64,000 bases of DNA from Sporosarcina pasteurii (GCF_041295575.1 NZ_CP160452.1:496001-560000), one strand, 5' to 3'. Positions 1 through 9,686 are shown, counted from the stretch's first letter. Numbers and translations: made by a program. Notes: generated from the letters alone by a model not told the origin.

Positions 1-352
1 ATCCGCGACCGACCATTTCGGTGTATGTGTCACGTGGGATGCTGACCATTTTTGTTGAGTTTGTTTCTGGGTTCACGGTTAATACGATCATCGTATCGGA
101 TCGTCCGGAGTCGCCTTCGCGTTCGTCGACCCCTAAGACGAGTACGGAAAACGGATCTGCTTTATCGAAAACAACTGGTACATCACGCTTTCCGGATACA
201 TCTCGATCAATCGGCTCGTAAATATCTTTTACTGTTTTTGTGAAGTCCAGATAAACCATCAATACATACGCGGCAATTGCAAGTAGTAGGACGGCTGGTA
301 TGCCGACGATCCACGGCCATTTTTTCTTCTTTTTACGATTCATTCTACCCAT
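1..352 (-). CDS. LytR-CpsA-Psr (LCP) family protein, N-terminal part
   Basis: The first 117 or so residues of an LCP protein; the rest lies beyond the window edge. LCP enzymes move undecaprenyl-pyrophosphate-linked glycopolymers (teichoic acid, capsule) onto peptidoglycan at the outer membrane face. The N-terminus is MGRMNRKKKKKWPW, a basic patch followed by one membrane helix (about residues 14-34). The LCP core then begins with LVLGVDEREGDSGRSDTM and VSIPRDTYTEM, the usual Asp/Arg-rich pyrophosphate-binding motifs. The start at 352 directly abuts the stop of the upstream SGNH gene; a second ATG lies 9 bases further in. It fits as the ligase for the neighbouring polysaccharide locus. The family call is secure; the individual substrate is inferred. 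Confidence 0.9.
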   Translation of the reverse strand, partial: MGRMNRKKKKKWPWIVGIPAVLLLAIAAYVLMVYLDFTKTVKDIYEPIDRDVSGKRDVPVVFDKADPFSVLVLGVDEREGDSGRSDTMIVLTVNPETNSTKMVSIPRDTYTEMVGRG

Positions 353-1171
353 TTATTCTTCCTCCATCTTTTCAGCGATAAAGTACTCGATTAATGCATT
401 TGCCCAAATATCGGCACCTTCATTATTCGGGGCACCGTCTTCATTGACATAGTCTAGAAATTCGTCAGAATCGAAGTCCGGCCAATCTGCCCAGTGGTTA
501 ATGTAAGGAAAGTTATTTTCTTTCGCGAATGCTTGTAAAGAATCGATTTGCGTCGGGTAATACCTTGCGTTATGAACAGGTTGCGGGGGATGTAAGATTA
601 GGACCGCATCCTCTACGGCTGAAACGAGTTGTTCATGAAACTGGAGAATGTGGGCACGTTCATCTTCAATCGTTACGTTGCCATTATTTTTTAACGTAAA
701 CGGTTCGAATAAAATTACGTCGTAGCCTTCCGCGAAATCGATTTCTGCATCATTCATAAATTTGTCTGATGTTCCATTATAAGAAATAATTGTCGTTTCG
801 ATGGAAGTGCCATAAATTTTCTTAAGGGCATTATCAAGGCGCTCCGCATAGCCTGGATTCCCATCTTCCATGACATTCGATCCAACGAGTAAAAACTTTA
901 CCGGTTCACCATCATCGAAGCGATTTAGAAAAACGGCTTGTACGGCTTCATCTTGATGCTTGATCAATGATAGAAGACGTTCACGTTCATCGATTGATTT
1001 CGATTTATCGCTATCATCTGACGCAGTCTTTTTATTGTCATTCGATGCTGCCGTCTTAGCAGTGTCTCCATGGAATGAAGACAGTTTCTCTTTCCATTGT
1101 AAATAACTGCCGGCTAATAATACGATACAGCCGATTAGTACTATGTAAGCAAATATTGTTTTTTTAGTCAT
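353..1171 (-). CDS. Membrane-anchored SGNH/GDSL-like hydrolase
   Basis: A protein of 272 residues with an uncleaved N-terminal membrane helix (about 7-24), a charged low-complexity linker to about residue 65, and an extracytoplasmic SGNH-fold domain. Block I is degenerate: FLLVGSNVMEDG stands where GDS is usual, with Ser still present. A plausible C-terminal Asp...His block is not obvious, so catalysis is uncertain. Such proteins beside capsule loci are often O-acetyl esterases or acetyltransferase partners, which is a family inference. It is co-oriented with the LCP gene, whose start codon follows its stop at once, and is divergent from the wzz-kinase operon. Binding without hydrolysis is an alternative. 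Confidence 0.7.
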   Translation of the reverse strand: MTKKTIFAYIVLIGCIVLLAGSYLQWKEKLSSFHGDTAKTAASNDNKKTASDDSDKSKSIDERERLLSLIKHQDEAVQAVFLNRFDDGEPVKFLLVGSNVMEDGNPGYAERLDNALKKIYGTSIETTIISYNGTSDKFMNDAEIDFAEGYDVILFEPFTLKNNGNVTIEDERAHILQFHEQLVSAVEDAVLILHPPQPVHNARYYPTQIDSLQAFAKENNFPYINHWADWPDFDSDEFLDYVNEDGAPNNEGADIWANALIEYFIAEKMEEE

Positions 1172-1328
1172 ATTCTACTCCTTTATGCTACAATAATGAA
1201 TAGTTTTTCGTGTATGTAAATAGATTATCTCACAAATTGGACTGAATTCATATGTTTAATTGTGTCGGGATATGTTATACTGTCTCAGTATATAAATTAT
1301 CGACTATTAAAAGGGGTCTTTATAGATT

Positions 1329-2060
1329 ATGGAAGAAACTATTAGTTTACAAGATTTGTTTAAAACGCTTCGTAAAAGAGCATCTTTAATTTCTTTTATG
1401 ACAATCATCGCTGTTGCGTTAGCCGGCATTATTAGTTTTTCATTTTTAACTCCAATATATCAAGCGTCTACTCAAATCCTTGTCAATCAAACCAACCAAG
1501 AAAACTCATCATTAAATTCTCAAGACATTCAAACGAACTTACAATTAATTAATACATATAACGTCATTATTAAAAGTTCAGCAATCTTAACAAAAGTGAT
1601 CGATGAACTTGATCTTGATGAATCTGTTGGAAGTTTGAATGGAAAAATTACAGTGAATAGTGCTCAAAACTCACAAGTCGTCACGATCAGTGTACAGGAC
1701 GAGGATCCGGCACAAGCTGTCCGCATTGCGAATGCAACTGCATCGGTCTTCCAAGCAGAAATTGTCACGCTGATGAATGTAGACAACGTGAATGTGTTGG
1801 CACCTGCAGAGATGGCGGAAAAGCCGTCACCGATTAAACCGAACCCGAAACTGAACATGGCGATTGCAGCTGTCATTGGACTCATGTTAGGTGTCGGGAT
1901 TGCGTTCTTACTTGAATACTTAGATACGACAATGAAAACAGAGCAAGATATAGAAGAAGTACTAGGACTACCTGTATTAGGATTAATCAGTCCAATTCCT
2001 GACGAAGATTTGAAAAATGCGACGATGAATATTAAGAATAGAAGAAGGAGGGGGAAGTAA
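1329..2060 (+). CDS. Wzz/CapA-type chain-length regulator and kinase activator
   Basis: A 243-residue polysaccharide co-polymerase. Two membrane helices (about 20-42 and 175-195) flank an extracytoplasmic domain, and the second is preceded by the Pro-rich motif SPIKPNPKLN typical of Wzz proteins. In Bacillota this protein carries the membrane and activator half of a split BY-kinase, stimulating the cytoplasmic kinase encoded next. The end of this gene and the kinase start are only one base apart, so they are translationally linked. A weak TATACT hexamer at 1276-1281 could be the -10 of the operon promoter. It probably sets polymer length in the Wzy pathway of this locus. Confidence 0.9.
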   Translation: MEETISLQDLFKTLRKRASLISFMTIIAVALAGIISFSFLTPIYQASTQILVNQTNQENSSLNSQDIQTNLQLINTYNVIIKSSAILTKVIDELDLDESVGSLNGKITVNSAQNSQVVTISVQDEDPAQAVRIANATASVFQAEIVTLMNVDNVNVLAPAEMAEKPSPIKPNPKLNMAIAAVIGLMLGVGIAFLLEYLDTTMKTEQDIEEVLGLPVLGLISPIPDEDLKNATMNIKNRRRRGK

Positions 2061-2061
2061 G

Positions 2062-2772
2062 ATGTTTTTTAATAAGAAAAAGAAGCAAGTGATGCAAGCA
2101 GTTGCAAGAAAGCTCATTACGAGAGCGAATCCGAAATCGGTTATTTCAGAGCAATTTCGTACGCTGAGAACGAATGTAAATTTCTCTATGCCTGATGAAT
2201 CCTTACAATCCCTTCTGATTACTTCCGCGTCACCAAGTGAAGGAAAGTCGACGGTCGCAGCGAACACTGCGGTTGTTTTTGCACAAGAAGGAAAGAAAGT
2301 ATTACTCATCGATGCAGATATGCGTAAACCGACTGTACATTATACGTTTCATATGACAAACACACTTGGGTTATCGAATTTATTAACACGCCAAGCATCC
2401 TTAGCCGATGTCACGAAAATGAGTGATATCGATAACTTAGACGTCATTACATGTGGACCCATCCCGCCGAATCCTGCGGAACTTTTGGGTTCTAAAACGA
2501 TGGATACGATTTTACAGGAAGTCAAACAAACTTATGACATTGTCATTTTTGATGCACCGCCAGTGTTATCTGTGACGGATGCGCAAATTTTAGCGAATAA
2601 AGCAGACGGGACAATTCTTGTGTTATATGCGGGGCAAACCGAGAAAGAAAGCATTGTGCGCACGAAAGAAGCACTTGTTGCCTCACAAGGAAAATTGATT
2701 GGCGCTGTTTTAAATAACTATATTATGGATAAAGATCATTATTACTATCAATATTATGGGACAGAAGAGTAA
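2062..2772 (+). CDS. CpsD/CapB-type tyrosine-protein kinase
   Basis: A 236-residue cytoplasmic BY-kinase. It shows Walker A (ITSASPSEGKST, about residues 53-64), Walker A' (VLLIDADMRKP, about 80-90) and Walker B (DIVIFDAPP, about 159-167). A C-terminal tyrosine cluster, DHYYYQYYGTEE, is the autophosphorylation tail. The kinase is activated by the Wzz-like protein upstream and its tail is dephosphorylated by the PHP phosphatase downstream; cycling between the states controls polymer export and length in this family. The start is ATG after a strong GGAGGGGG site inside the end of the upstream gene. Confidence 0.95.
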   Translation: MFFNKKKKQVMQAVARKLITRANPKSVISEQFRTLRTNVNFSMPDESLQSLLITSASPSEGKSTVAANTAVVFAQEGKKVLLIDADMRKPTVHYTFHMTNTLGLSNLLTRQASLADVTKMSDIDNLDVITCGPIPPNPAELLGSKTMDTILQEVKQTYDIVIFDAPPVLSVTDAQILANKADGTILVLYAGQTEKESIVRTKEALVASQGKLIGAVLNNYIMDKDHYYYQYYGTEE

Positions 2773-2833
2773 AGAGGTGAGAGACCGTTTTACTCTTTTC
2801 TGTTGTTGAATAATTAGTAAAGGTGTTGGTTTC

Positions 2834-3601
2834 ATGCTTGACATGCACGCGCATATACTTCCGGGTGTAGACGATGGCCCAGAAACAGTAGCTGAGTCGT
2901 TGGCATTACTTGAAAAGGCGGAATCAGAAGGAATTACAGATATCATTGCAACATCACATGCCTATAGTCCGCATTACGATGTTCCTAAACAACAAGTGCT
3001 CCAAGGACTTGAACAACTGAAGGCTGAAATGCAAAAAGAGAAGCTCAATCTTCAACTCCAAACGGGGCAAGAAATTCGCATTCACGACAAAGTCGTCGAG
3101 CGTATTGAAAGTGGAGAAGCATTGACGTTAGCGAATTCAAAGTATGTATTAATCGAACTCCCTTCTTCTGGAATACCGGCTTACACAGTATCCGTGATTC
3201 AAGGGATGTTAAATTTAAATAAAGTACCGATCATCGCACATCCAGAAAGAAACCGGGCTATTGCAGAAAAGCCCAGTCGATTAGGGCGACTTATTACGCA
3301 CGGGGCACTTGCTCAAATTACATCGGGCAGTTTAGTGGGGCATTTTGGAAAAAACGTTCAACGTTTATCGATGCAACTCGTGGAAGCGAATTTAGTTCAT
3401 GCGTATGGAACTGACGTACATAATCTTGAAACGCGTCCAGCGTTTTTTGAAGAAGGGTTAGATCAGTTAGATAAACATGGTCATCATGATTTTGCAGATA
3501 TTTTACTCGAAAATAACGCAAGAATTCTGACGAATGAAGATTTTATCTTATTGGAGCCGCAAGCGATCGAAAAGAAGAAATGGTGGCAATTCATCGGATA
3601 G
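2834..3601 (+). CDS. CpsB/CapC/YwqE-type PHP tyrosine phosphatase
   Basis: A 255-residue manganese-dependent protein-tyrosine phosphatase of the PHP family. Metal ligands are recognisable in MLDMHAHILPGVDDG at the N-terminus, ATSHAYSPHYD near 50, AHPERN near 140 and YGTDVHN near 200. It is expected to remove phosphate from the tyrosine tail of the kinase encoded immediately upstream, completing the Wzz / kinase / phosphatase control module. The length is normal for the family. A short gap of about 60 bases separates it from the kinase, with a GGTG-containing ribosome binding site. Confidence 0.93.
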   Translation: MLDMHAHILPGVDDGPETVAESLALLEKAESEGITDIIATSHAYSPHYDVPKQQVLQGLEQLKAEMQKEKLNLQLQTGQEIRIHDKVVERIESGEALTLANSKYVLIELPSSGIPAYTVSVIQGMLNLNKVPIIAHPERNRAIAEKPSRLGRLITHGALAQITSGSLVGHFGKNVQRLSMQLVEANLVHAYGTDVHNLETRPAFFEEGLDQLDKHGHHDFADILLENNARILTNEDFILLEPQAIEKKKWWQFIG

Positions 3602-3645
3602 AAGGTGAAAAGTCCCGTTGCAAATCAATACTAAATATGCTTTAA

Positions 3646-3673
3646 TTGGATGTTCTAGTTATAATGTTATACT
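3646..3673 (+). promoter_or_regulatory. Candidate sigma-A promoter of the dehydratase gene
   Basis: TTGGAT, a 16-base spacer, then TATACT. It lies in the 102-base gap between the phosphatase and the 4,6-dehydratase gene, about 30 bases before the start codon, which suggests an internal promoter for the biosynthetic part of the operon. Confidence 0.5.
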
Positions 3674-3703
3674 ATAAATATAAGTTTAAGTGAAAGGAGA
3701 CCT

Positions 3704-5536
3704 ATGATGACAATTAAAAAGAGAATGACCCTGCTGTTTATTGTCGACTCCTTGATCGTCTTATTTTCTATATACTTAGGGTACTTTATCTTGCATCCGG
3801 ATACGAATATATTGACAAGTAAAACCGTACTCATGAGTGCGATCACGATTCAAGTGGCGCATCATATTCTGGCTTGGTATTACGGGTTGTATCGTAAAGC
3901 ATGGTCCTATGCTTCGATTGGCGAATTAAAGTCTATCTTTAAAGCTGTGACACTGACGATACTTGTCGTCGCGATTGTTCAATCGATCGTAGTTCAACAT
4001 GTCTATGTGCGTGCACTTTTCCTCACATGGATGTTACATATTCTACTAATTGGCGGTTCACGGATGTCGTGGCGAATTACACGGGATACAATCCTTCGAC
4101 GTACTGGTAAAGGAGCGACGAGGACGATGATTGTAGGAGCGGGTGCTGCAGGGACCATGGTTGCTCGTCAGTTACTTGGAAACCATGAATCTACTATGAA
4201 GCCAGTCTTGTTTGTAGATGACGATGAGACGAAATCAGGCTTAGAAATTTTCGGCATTAAAGTGTTCGGTGGGATGAAGAACATCCCAGACTTAGTCAAA
4301 GACAATGACATCGAAAAAATTGTCATCGCCATTCCTTCATTGGATAAACAAGAGATGGCGAGTTTAACAGAAATTTGTCTTGAAACAGGAGTTCGAACGC
4401 AAACCATTCCACGCATTGAAGATTTAATGACGGGGAAAGTATCCGTCAACGATATGCAAGATGTGCGAATCGAAGACTTATTGGGACGTGATGAAGTCCA
4501 ACTAGACTTAAAAGCAATCGCTGATAAATTGACGAATAAAACGATTCTTGTCACAGGTGCTGGCGGTTCGATTGGTTCTGAAATCTGTCGACAAGTGAGT
4601 GAGTTCCGACCAAAGAGACTCATTCTATTAGGACATGGTGAAAGTTCTATCTACAGTATAGACATGGAATTGCGGCAAAAGGTTGCACGAGATATAGAAA
4701 TACTTCCGATCATCGCAGACATTAAAGATCGAAATCGAATCTTTGACATTGTCAGTGCGGAAAAACCAGATGTAATTTATCATGCGGCTGCGCATAAACA
4801 TGTACCTTTAATGGAAGCAAATCCGATGGAAGCTGTTAAAAATAATATTTTTGGAACGAAAAATGTTGCGGAAGCTGCGGATATGTTTGGTGTTCCTTAT
4901 TTTGTACTAGTTTCAACAGATAAAGCAGTCAATCCACCGAATGTAATGGGTGCAACGAAACGTTTTGCGGAAATGATTGTGCAAAACCTGGCGAAAGAAA
5001 GCACGACAAAATTTGCTGCGGTACGTTTTGGGAATGTGCTTGGATCGCGTGGTAGTGTGGTGCCTTTGTTTAAGGAGCAAATTGCTAAAGGCGGACCAGT
5101 TACGGTGACGGATCCTGAGATGACGAGATATTTCATGACGATCCCAGAAGCTTCAAGACTTGTGATCCAAGCAGGAACACTTGCGGCAGGTGGAGAAGTA
5201 TTCGTGTTGGATATGGGCGAACCTGTAAGGATTGTTGACCTTGCGAAAAATCTTATTAAACTATCAGGTTATGATGTGGATGAGATTGGGATTAGGTACT
5301 CGGGGATTCGTCCTGGGGAGAAGTTGTTTGAGGAACTGTTGAATGAAGATGAGATTCAGAGTGAGGATGTATTTCCGAAGATACATATTGGGAAGGCAGC
5401 GCCGATTAGTGAGACTGAGATGGAGTATGTGATTGAGAGGCTTCCGGAGATGAGCAGTGTGGAAGTGAAGGAAACATTGGTTGGGTTGGCTAATCGGAAG
5501 GTTATTGAAGGTCAGAAGAAAGTTACTGCAATTTGA
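3704..5536 (+). CDS. Membrane-bound UDP-sugar 4,6-dehydratase (PglF/CapD type)
   Basis: A 610-residue polytopic enzyme. Four membrane helices (about 8-110) are followed by a first Rossmann domain (IVGAGAAGTM, about 143) and the catalytic SDR domain (VTGAGGSIGSE, about 285). The catalytic region reads VSTDKAVNP...MGATKR, with Met in place of the usual SDR tyrosine, as in the long FlaA1/PglF branch. These enzymes turn UDP-GlcNAc into UDP-4-keto-6-deoxy sugar at the inner membrane face. The aminotransferase, acetyltransferase and sugar transferase downstream form the matching continuation. Two ATGs (3704, 3707) follow AAAGGAGA; either could start. The 3' third has more GC-rich wobble bases than the cassette that follows. 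Confidence 0.92.
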   Translation: MMTIKKRMTLLFIVDSLIVLFSIYLGYFILHPDTNILTSKTVLMSAITIQVAHHILAWYYGLYRKAWSYASIGELKSIFKAVTLTILVVAIVQSIVVQHVYVRALFLTWMLHILLIGGSRMSWRITRDTILRRTGKGATRTMIVGAGAAGTMVARQLLGNHESTMKPVLFVDDDETKSGLEIFGIKVFGGMKNIPDLVKDNDIEKIVIAIPSLDKQEMASLTEICLETGVRTQTIPRIEDLMTGKVSVNDMQDVRIEDLLGRDEVQLDLKAIADKLTNKTILVTGAGGSIGSEICRQVSEFRPKRLILLGHGESSIYSIDMELRQKVARDIEILPIIADIKDRNRIFDIVSAEKPDVIYHAAAHKHVPLMEANPMEAVKNNIFGTKNVAEAADMFGVPYFVLVSTDKAVNPPNVMGATKRFAEMIVQNLAKESTTKFAAVRFGNVLGSRGSVVPLFKEQIAKGGPVTVTDPEMTRYFMTIPEASRLVIQAGTLAAGGEVFVLDMGEPVRIVDLAKNLIKLSGYDVDEIGIRYSGIRPGEKLFEELLNEDEIQSEDVFPKIHIGKAAPISETEMEYVIERLPEMSSVEVKETLVGLANRKVIEGQKKVTAI

Positions 5537-5625
5537 TAAATATGTTTACTAAATTTGATAGCCGCAATAAAAAAACAAATCATTAGTACAGGTCAGATTA
5601 TTAAATTAAAGTGAGGGCAATTATA

Positions 5626-6840
5626 ATGACTATAGAATTAAGAAATATACCATTTTCTCCTCCGGATATTACAGATCCGGAGATTGAAGAAGTGATTAGA
5701 ACTATGAAGTCTGGTTGGATTACAACTGGGCCACGAACAAAAGAATTGGAAAGAAAAATTGCCAAATATATAGGTGTAAATAAGGCTGCTTGCTTAAACT
5801 CTGCAACTGCATCAATGGAACTTACACTACGAATTTTAGGAATTGGTCCTGGTGACGAGGTTATCACTTCAGCCTACACCTACACGGCGTCTGCATCAAT
5901 TATTGAGCATGTTGGAGCAAAAATTATACTCGTTGATACAGCTCCAAATTCTTTTGAAATGGATTATTCAAAACTAGCAGACGCAATTACAGATAAGACA
6001 AAGGCAATTATACCTGTAGATATCGCTGGGAAAATGTGTGATTATGATGCTATTTATAAAATAGTAGATAGTAAAAAGAGCTTATTTAAACCTAATAGTG
6101 AAATCCAAAGTTTATTCAATAGAGTGATAATTATGGCTGATGCCGCACATGCTTTTGGTGCTGAAAGAAAAGGGAAGCGATGTGGACAAGTTGCAGACTT
6201 TACCTGCTTCTCTTTTCATGCAGTGAAAAATTTGACAACGGCAGAAGGTGGTGCTGTTGTATGGCGTAATGACCGAGGCTTAGATGATGAGTGGGTTTAT
6301 AATCAATTCATGCTGTATAGCCTTCATGGTCAGTCAAAGGATGCTCTAGCTAAAAATCAAAAAGGTGCTTGGGAGTATGATATTGTATATCCAGGCTATA
6401 AGTGTAATATGACGGATATCATGGCTAGTATTGGATTGGTTCAGTTAGAAAGATATGAGGAACTATTGAAAAAACGTAAAGAGATTGTTAATACGTATGA
6501 CAAAGCCTTGCTGCCTTTGGGTATTCAAAGTTTACAGCATTTCGGTGAAGATTTTTCATCTACTGCTCATCTATACCTGGTGAGGATTCCCAACACAAGC
6601 GAAGAAAAAAGAAATGAAATTATTCTAAAGATGGCAGATGTAGGGATAGCGTGTAATGTCCATTATATGCCATTACCAATGTTTACAGCTTATAAGAATT
6701 TAGGATTCGATATCAAAGATTTTCCTAATGCATTTAATCAATATGAAAATTTAATTACTCTACCTCTGCATACTTTGTTAAGTAATGACGACGTAGAATA
6801 TGTTATAGAATCTTTTAAGAATATTATTAAGTTAAATTAA
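5626..6840 (+). CDS. DegT/DnrJ/EryC1/StrS sugar aminotransferase
   Basis: A PLP-dependent nucleotide-sugar aminotransferase of about 404 residues. It most likely aminates C4 of the keto sugar made by the upstream dehydratase (PglE-like step). The PLP lysine is in FSFHAVKNLTTAEGG (about residue 205), preceded by the aspartate in IIMADAAHAFGAE. The substrate-binding start IPFSPPDITDPEIEEV is family-typical. A GTG at 5611 would add five residues, but it sits inside the Shine-Dalgarno GTGAGGG, so ATG 5626 is preferred. From here the DNA becomes clearly more AT-rich, marking the start of the exchangeable cassette. Confidence 0.92.
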   Translation: MTIELRNIPFSPPDITDPEIEEVIRTMKSGWITTGPRTKELERKIAKYIGVNKAACLNSATASMELTLRILGIGPGDEVITSAYTYTASASIIEHVGAKIILVDTAPNSFEMDYSKLADAITDKTKAIIPVDIAGKMCDYDAIYKIVDSKKSLFKPNSEIQSLFNRVIIMADAAHAFGAERKGKRCGQVADFTCFSFHAVKNLTTAEGGAVVWRNDRGLDDEWVYNQFMLYSLHGQSKDALAKNQKGAWEYDIVYPGYKCNMTDIMASIGLVQLERYEELLKKRKEIVNTYDKALLPLGIQSLQHFGEDFSSTAHLYLVRIPNTSEEKRNEIILKMADVGIACNVHYMPLPMFTAYKNLGFDIKDFPNAFNQYENLITLPLHTLLSNDDVEYVIESFKNIIKLN

Positions 6841-6862
6841 CATAAAAGAAGGTTGAAATAAA

Positions 6863-7825
6863 ATGGGCTTTAAGATGAATAATATTATTGATGAAGATAA
6901 ATTATACAAACTTCTTAATGAAAATAATTTTTTACTAAAAACACATTATAATAATGTAACAGATAAAGAAAAATTCATTCTGTCTCAAATAGAAAGTCAG
7001 AACTGTAATAAGGGCGGGGTCATTAGATATTTTATTAAAGAGGATGAATTGAAAGGGTACTATAAACTAGAAAAGTTAGATTGGGATTCACAATTATTTA
7101 ATAGAAATATGTGGAGGCTTGGATTAGTAGTTAATACCAGTATGTTAGAGGATATAGATCATATTAAATCTGTATTCCTTGAAGATTGCTCTAAATATGA
7201 CATCGAACATATATCATGTCAAGTAGATTCAAATGACTATAATAGTACTTCTGTATTGGAAAAATTAGGATTCATGATTGTTGATTCAATAATAAGGTTC
7301 GGTACAGAATTAGATGGAAATTCATTAAATAAAAATGAATTTATAGAAGACGATATTATAATCAGAGAATATAAGACAGGAGATTATCATGAGGTAGTAG
7401 AACTCGCAAGTAGTGTTTTTAATTATTATCCAAATAGGTTTCTTAATGATGGACATTTTACCAATGAAGAATGTAGTGAAATGTATATAGAATGGACTAA
7501 GAATTCATTAAAAGGTTTCGCGGATATAACAATTGTTTCTGAAAAAGATAAGAAAATTAATGGCTTTTCTACAGTTAAATATAAACCCCTAATATATAAC
7601 GAAAGACTAACTATTGCCGAAGGACAGTTATCGGGTGTATCAAATGTATTTAGGGGCCAGGGAATAAATACCCAAATGCTGATGAAACGATTGAAAATAG
7701 CATCTAGACAAGCTGATTATTACGAGGTTGGTACGCAAGTATATAATATGGCTTCACAAAGAACATTTTATAAATGTGGTTTAAAACCAATTCATTCGTA
7801 TTTCACTTTTCACCTTTCACCATAA
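6863..7825 (+). CDS. GNAT N-acetyltransferase, WecD-like
   Basis: A 320-residue protein with two GNAT-like halves. The first contains LDWDSQLFNRNMWRLGL, close to the motif of WecD-type amino-sugar acetyltransferases. The C-terminal half has the acetyl-CoA loop SGVSNVFRGQGINTQML and the ending SQRTFYKCGLKP. By position it should acetylate the 4-amino sugar from the aminotransferase next door, replacing the left-handed beta-helix PglD seen in other bacillosamine pathways. This role is an inference. The start is ATG 6863 after GAAGG; ATG 6875 is an alternative. Confidence 0.8.
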   Translation: MGFKMNNIIDEDKLYKLLNENNFLLKTHYNNVTDKEKFILSQIESQNCNKGGVIRYFIKEDELKGYYKLEKLDWDSQLFNRNMWRLGLVVNTSMLEDIDHIKSVFLEDCSKYDIEHISCQVDSNDYNSTSVLEKLGFMIVDSIIRFGTELDGNSLNKNEFIEDDIIIREYKTGDYHEVVELASSVFNYYPNRFLNDGHFTNEECSEMYIEWTKNSLKGFADITIVSEKDKKINGFSTVKYKPLIYNERLTIAEGQLSGVSNVFRGQGINTQMLMKRLKIASRQADYYEVGTQVYNMASQRTFYKCGLKPIHSYFTFHLSP

Positions 7826-7883
7826 TATTGCTTGAACCTATAATAGAATTAATAATTAGACTTTGTACAAAGGTGGTTTGCAA

Positions 7884-8501
7884 GTGTATAGGTTACGCAT
7901 AAAAAGATGTTTAGATTTAGTTTGTTCATTCCTACTAATGCCATTTTTTCTTTTACTCTTAATCCCGATATCTATTGCAATCAAAATAGAAGACAGAGGC
8001 CCAATATTTTATGGAGGTACAAGAGTGGGGAAAGATGGTAAAGAATTCATTATGTATAAGTTCAGATCGATGACCGTTAATGCTCCGGATATTAGAAATG
8101 AAGACGGAAGTACCTATAATTCAAGCATTGATACTAGAGTTACTAGGGTTGGTAGAATATTAAGGGAAACTAGTATAGACGAAGTTCCACAAATAATAAA
8201 CATGCTGAAAGGTGATATGAGTTTAATAGGTCCAAGACCAGGGCTACCAGACCTGCTTAGTAGTTATAGTCAAGATGAAATTTCCAAATTAAGAGTTAGA
8301 CCTGGTATTACAGGTTATACCCAGGCTTATTATAGAAACGATATAACTAATAGAGAGAAACGTCTCAAGGATGCTTGGTATGCAAATAACGTTTCCTTAT
8401 GGTTAGATGTGAAAATTTTATTTATGACAATACTAACTGTATTGAAGCGAAAGGGACTTTATACTAATGATGGTATTAGTAAAGACATTAACCAAAAGTA
8501 A
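7884..8501 (+). CDS. Initiating sugar-phosphate transferase (PglC/EpsL type)
   Basis: A monotopic phosphoglycosyl transferase of about 205 residues. It has one N-terminal re-entrant membrane helix (CLDLVCSFLLMPFFLLLLIP), then GPIFYGGTRVGKDGKEF, the catalytic pair in RETSIDEVPQ and the ending motif SLIGPRPGLPDLL plus RPGITG. It loads the first sugar phosphate on undecaprenyl phosphate. The small size without extra membrane domains matches PglC-like enzymes, which favour diacetylbacillosamine; this substrate agrees with the preceding three genes. GTG 7884 lies seven bases after AGGTGG and is a better start than the upstream TTG codons at 7863 and 7878. Confidence 0.9.
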   Translation: MYRLRIKRCLDLVCSFLLMPFFLLLLIPISIAIKIEDRGPIFYGGTRVGKDGKEFIMYKFRSMTVNAPDIRNEDGSTYNSSIDTRVTRVGRILRETSIDEVPQIINMLKGDMSLIGPRPGLPDLLSSYSQDEISKLRVRPGITGYTQAYYRNDITNREKRLKDAWYANNVSLWLDVKILFMTILTVLKRKGLYTNDGISKDINQK

Positions 8502-8522
8502 TATAAATCATAGGAGTTTATT

Positions 8523-9650
8523 ATGAAAAAAATGTTGTTTATAAGTAATATCACCAATAGGATAACAAATTTTTCACTTCCATCTATAGAAGCTAGTCAA
8601 ACGTTAGGTTATGAATTTCATTTAGCTGCGAATTGCTCAGGTTTCACTGACGATACATCAATGTACAATGTGAAAATTCACCATATAGATCTTGTCAGAA
8701 ACCCTTTTAGTCTAAAAAATGTTAAGGCATATAAACAAATGCTAGCCCTACTAAAAGAGGAAAATTTCGATTTTATTCATTGTAATACTCCAATTGGTGG
8801 GCTTCTGGGGCGACTGTGTGGTAAGAAACAAGGTGTACCCAAAATTATATATACTGCACATGGTTTCCATTTTTATAAAGGAGCACCATTATTAAAAAAT
8901 ATACTATATAAGACTGCTGAAATGTGGTTAGCTCATTATACAGATGCGATAATCACGATTAACCAAGAAGATTTTAAAGCCGCTCAAGAATTCAAGTTAC
9001 GTGACAATGGTAATGTGTATTATATACCAGGAGTAGGAATAGATAATTTATTAATAAAGGAAGCAAAGTCAAATAGACAAGAAATCTCAAATGAGATTGG
9101 GATAAATTCTGATACAGTATTAATAATTTCAGTTGGAGAATTGAACGATAACAAAAATAATAAAGTTATAATTAAGGCTTTAGGAAAGTTACAGAACCCA
9201 AACCTTCATTATATTTTGTGTGGTGAAGGTGAAAAAAAAGATGAATTATATAATATTGCAAAGAAATATAATATAGAACAGAATATTCATTTTCTCGGTT
9301 ATCGTACAGACGTTTACCAATTACTCAATTCAAGCGATATCTTTGTAATGCCATCATATAGAGAAGGACTATCACGCTCAATTATGGAAGCCATGAGTGC
9401 GGGGCTTCCTTGTATAGTTTCAAATATCAGAGGTAATGTGGATTTGGTTGAAGAGCATGAGAATGGCTACCTGTGTGAACCTGATGATATTGATTGTTTT
9501 GCTAAGGCCATAGATATTCTTGTGACAAATAATGAATTGAGAGAAAGAATGAGTGCTAATAACATGAGAAAAGTTGAAGCATTTAATATTGAGAATGTAA
9601 AAAAATGTATTTTAGACACTTACAGCGAGGTTTTAAGTGATATAAAATAA
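8523..9650 (+). CDS. Glycosyltransferase family 4 (EpsD-like)
   Basis: A 375-residue GT-B retaining glycosyltransferase. The N-terminal acceptor domain has FDFIHCNTPIGG and the C-terminal nucleotide-sugar domain has YILCGEGEKKDE and the EX7E-type motif MPSYREGLSRSIMEAMSAG (about residues 277-295). It most likely adds the second sugar to the lipid-linked repeat unit in the cytoplasm. It is the only clear glycosyltransferase in the cassette besides the initiating enzyme and possibly LicD, so the repeat unit may be short, or further transferases are outside the window. Confidence 0.9.
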   Translation: MKKMLFISNITNRITNFSLPSIEASQTLGYEFHLAANCSGFTDDTSMYNVKIHHIDLVRNPFSLKNVKAYKQMLALLKEENFDFIHCNTPIGGLLGRLCGKKQGVPKIIYTAHGFHFYKGAPLLKNILYKTAEMWLAHYTDAIITINQEDFKAAQEFKLRDNGNVYYIPGVGIDNLLIKEAKSNRQEISNEIGINSDTVLIISVGELNDNKNNKVIIKALGKLQNPNLHYILCGEGEKKDELYNIAKKYNIEQNIHFLGYRTDVYQLLNSSDIFVMPSYREGLSRSIMEAMSAGLPCIVSNIRGNVDLVEEHENGYLCEPDDIDCFAKAIDILVTNNELRERMSANNMRKVEAFNIENVKKCILDTYSEVLSDIK

Positions 9651-9686
9651 GTCGAATAAGGTTACATTTTCAACGGAGGGTTCAAT

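Noticed and set aside
21..243. Plus-strand open frames at the left edge
   Set aside because: They are antisense to the LCP coding sequence, whose motifs are clear on the minus strand.
4168..5136. Minus-strand open frames of 79-151 residues inside the dehydratase gene
   Set aside because: Antisense shadows of a well-recognised gene; no ribosome binding site and no recognisable protein.
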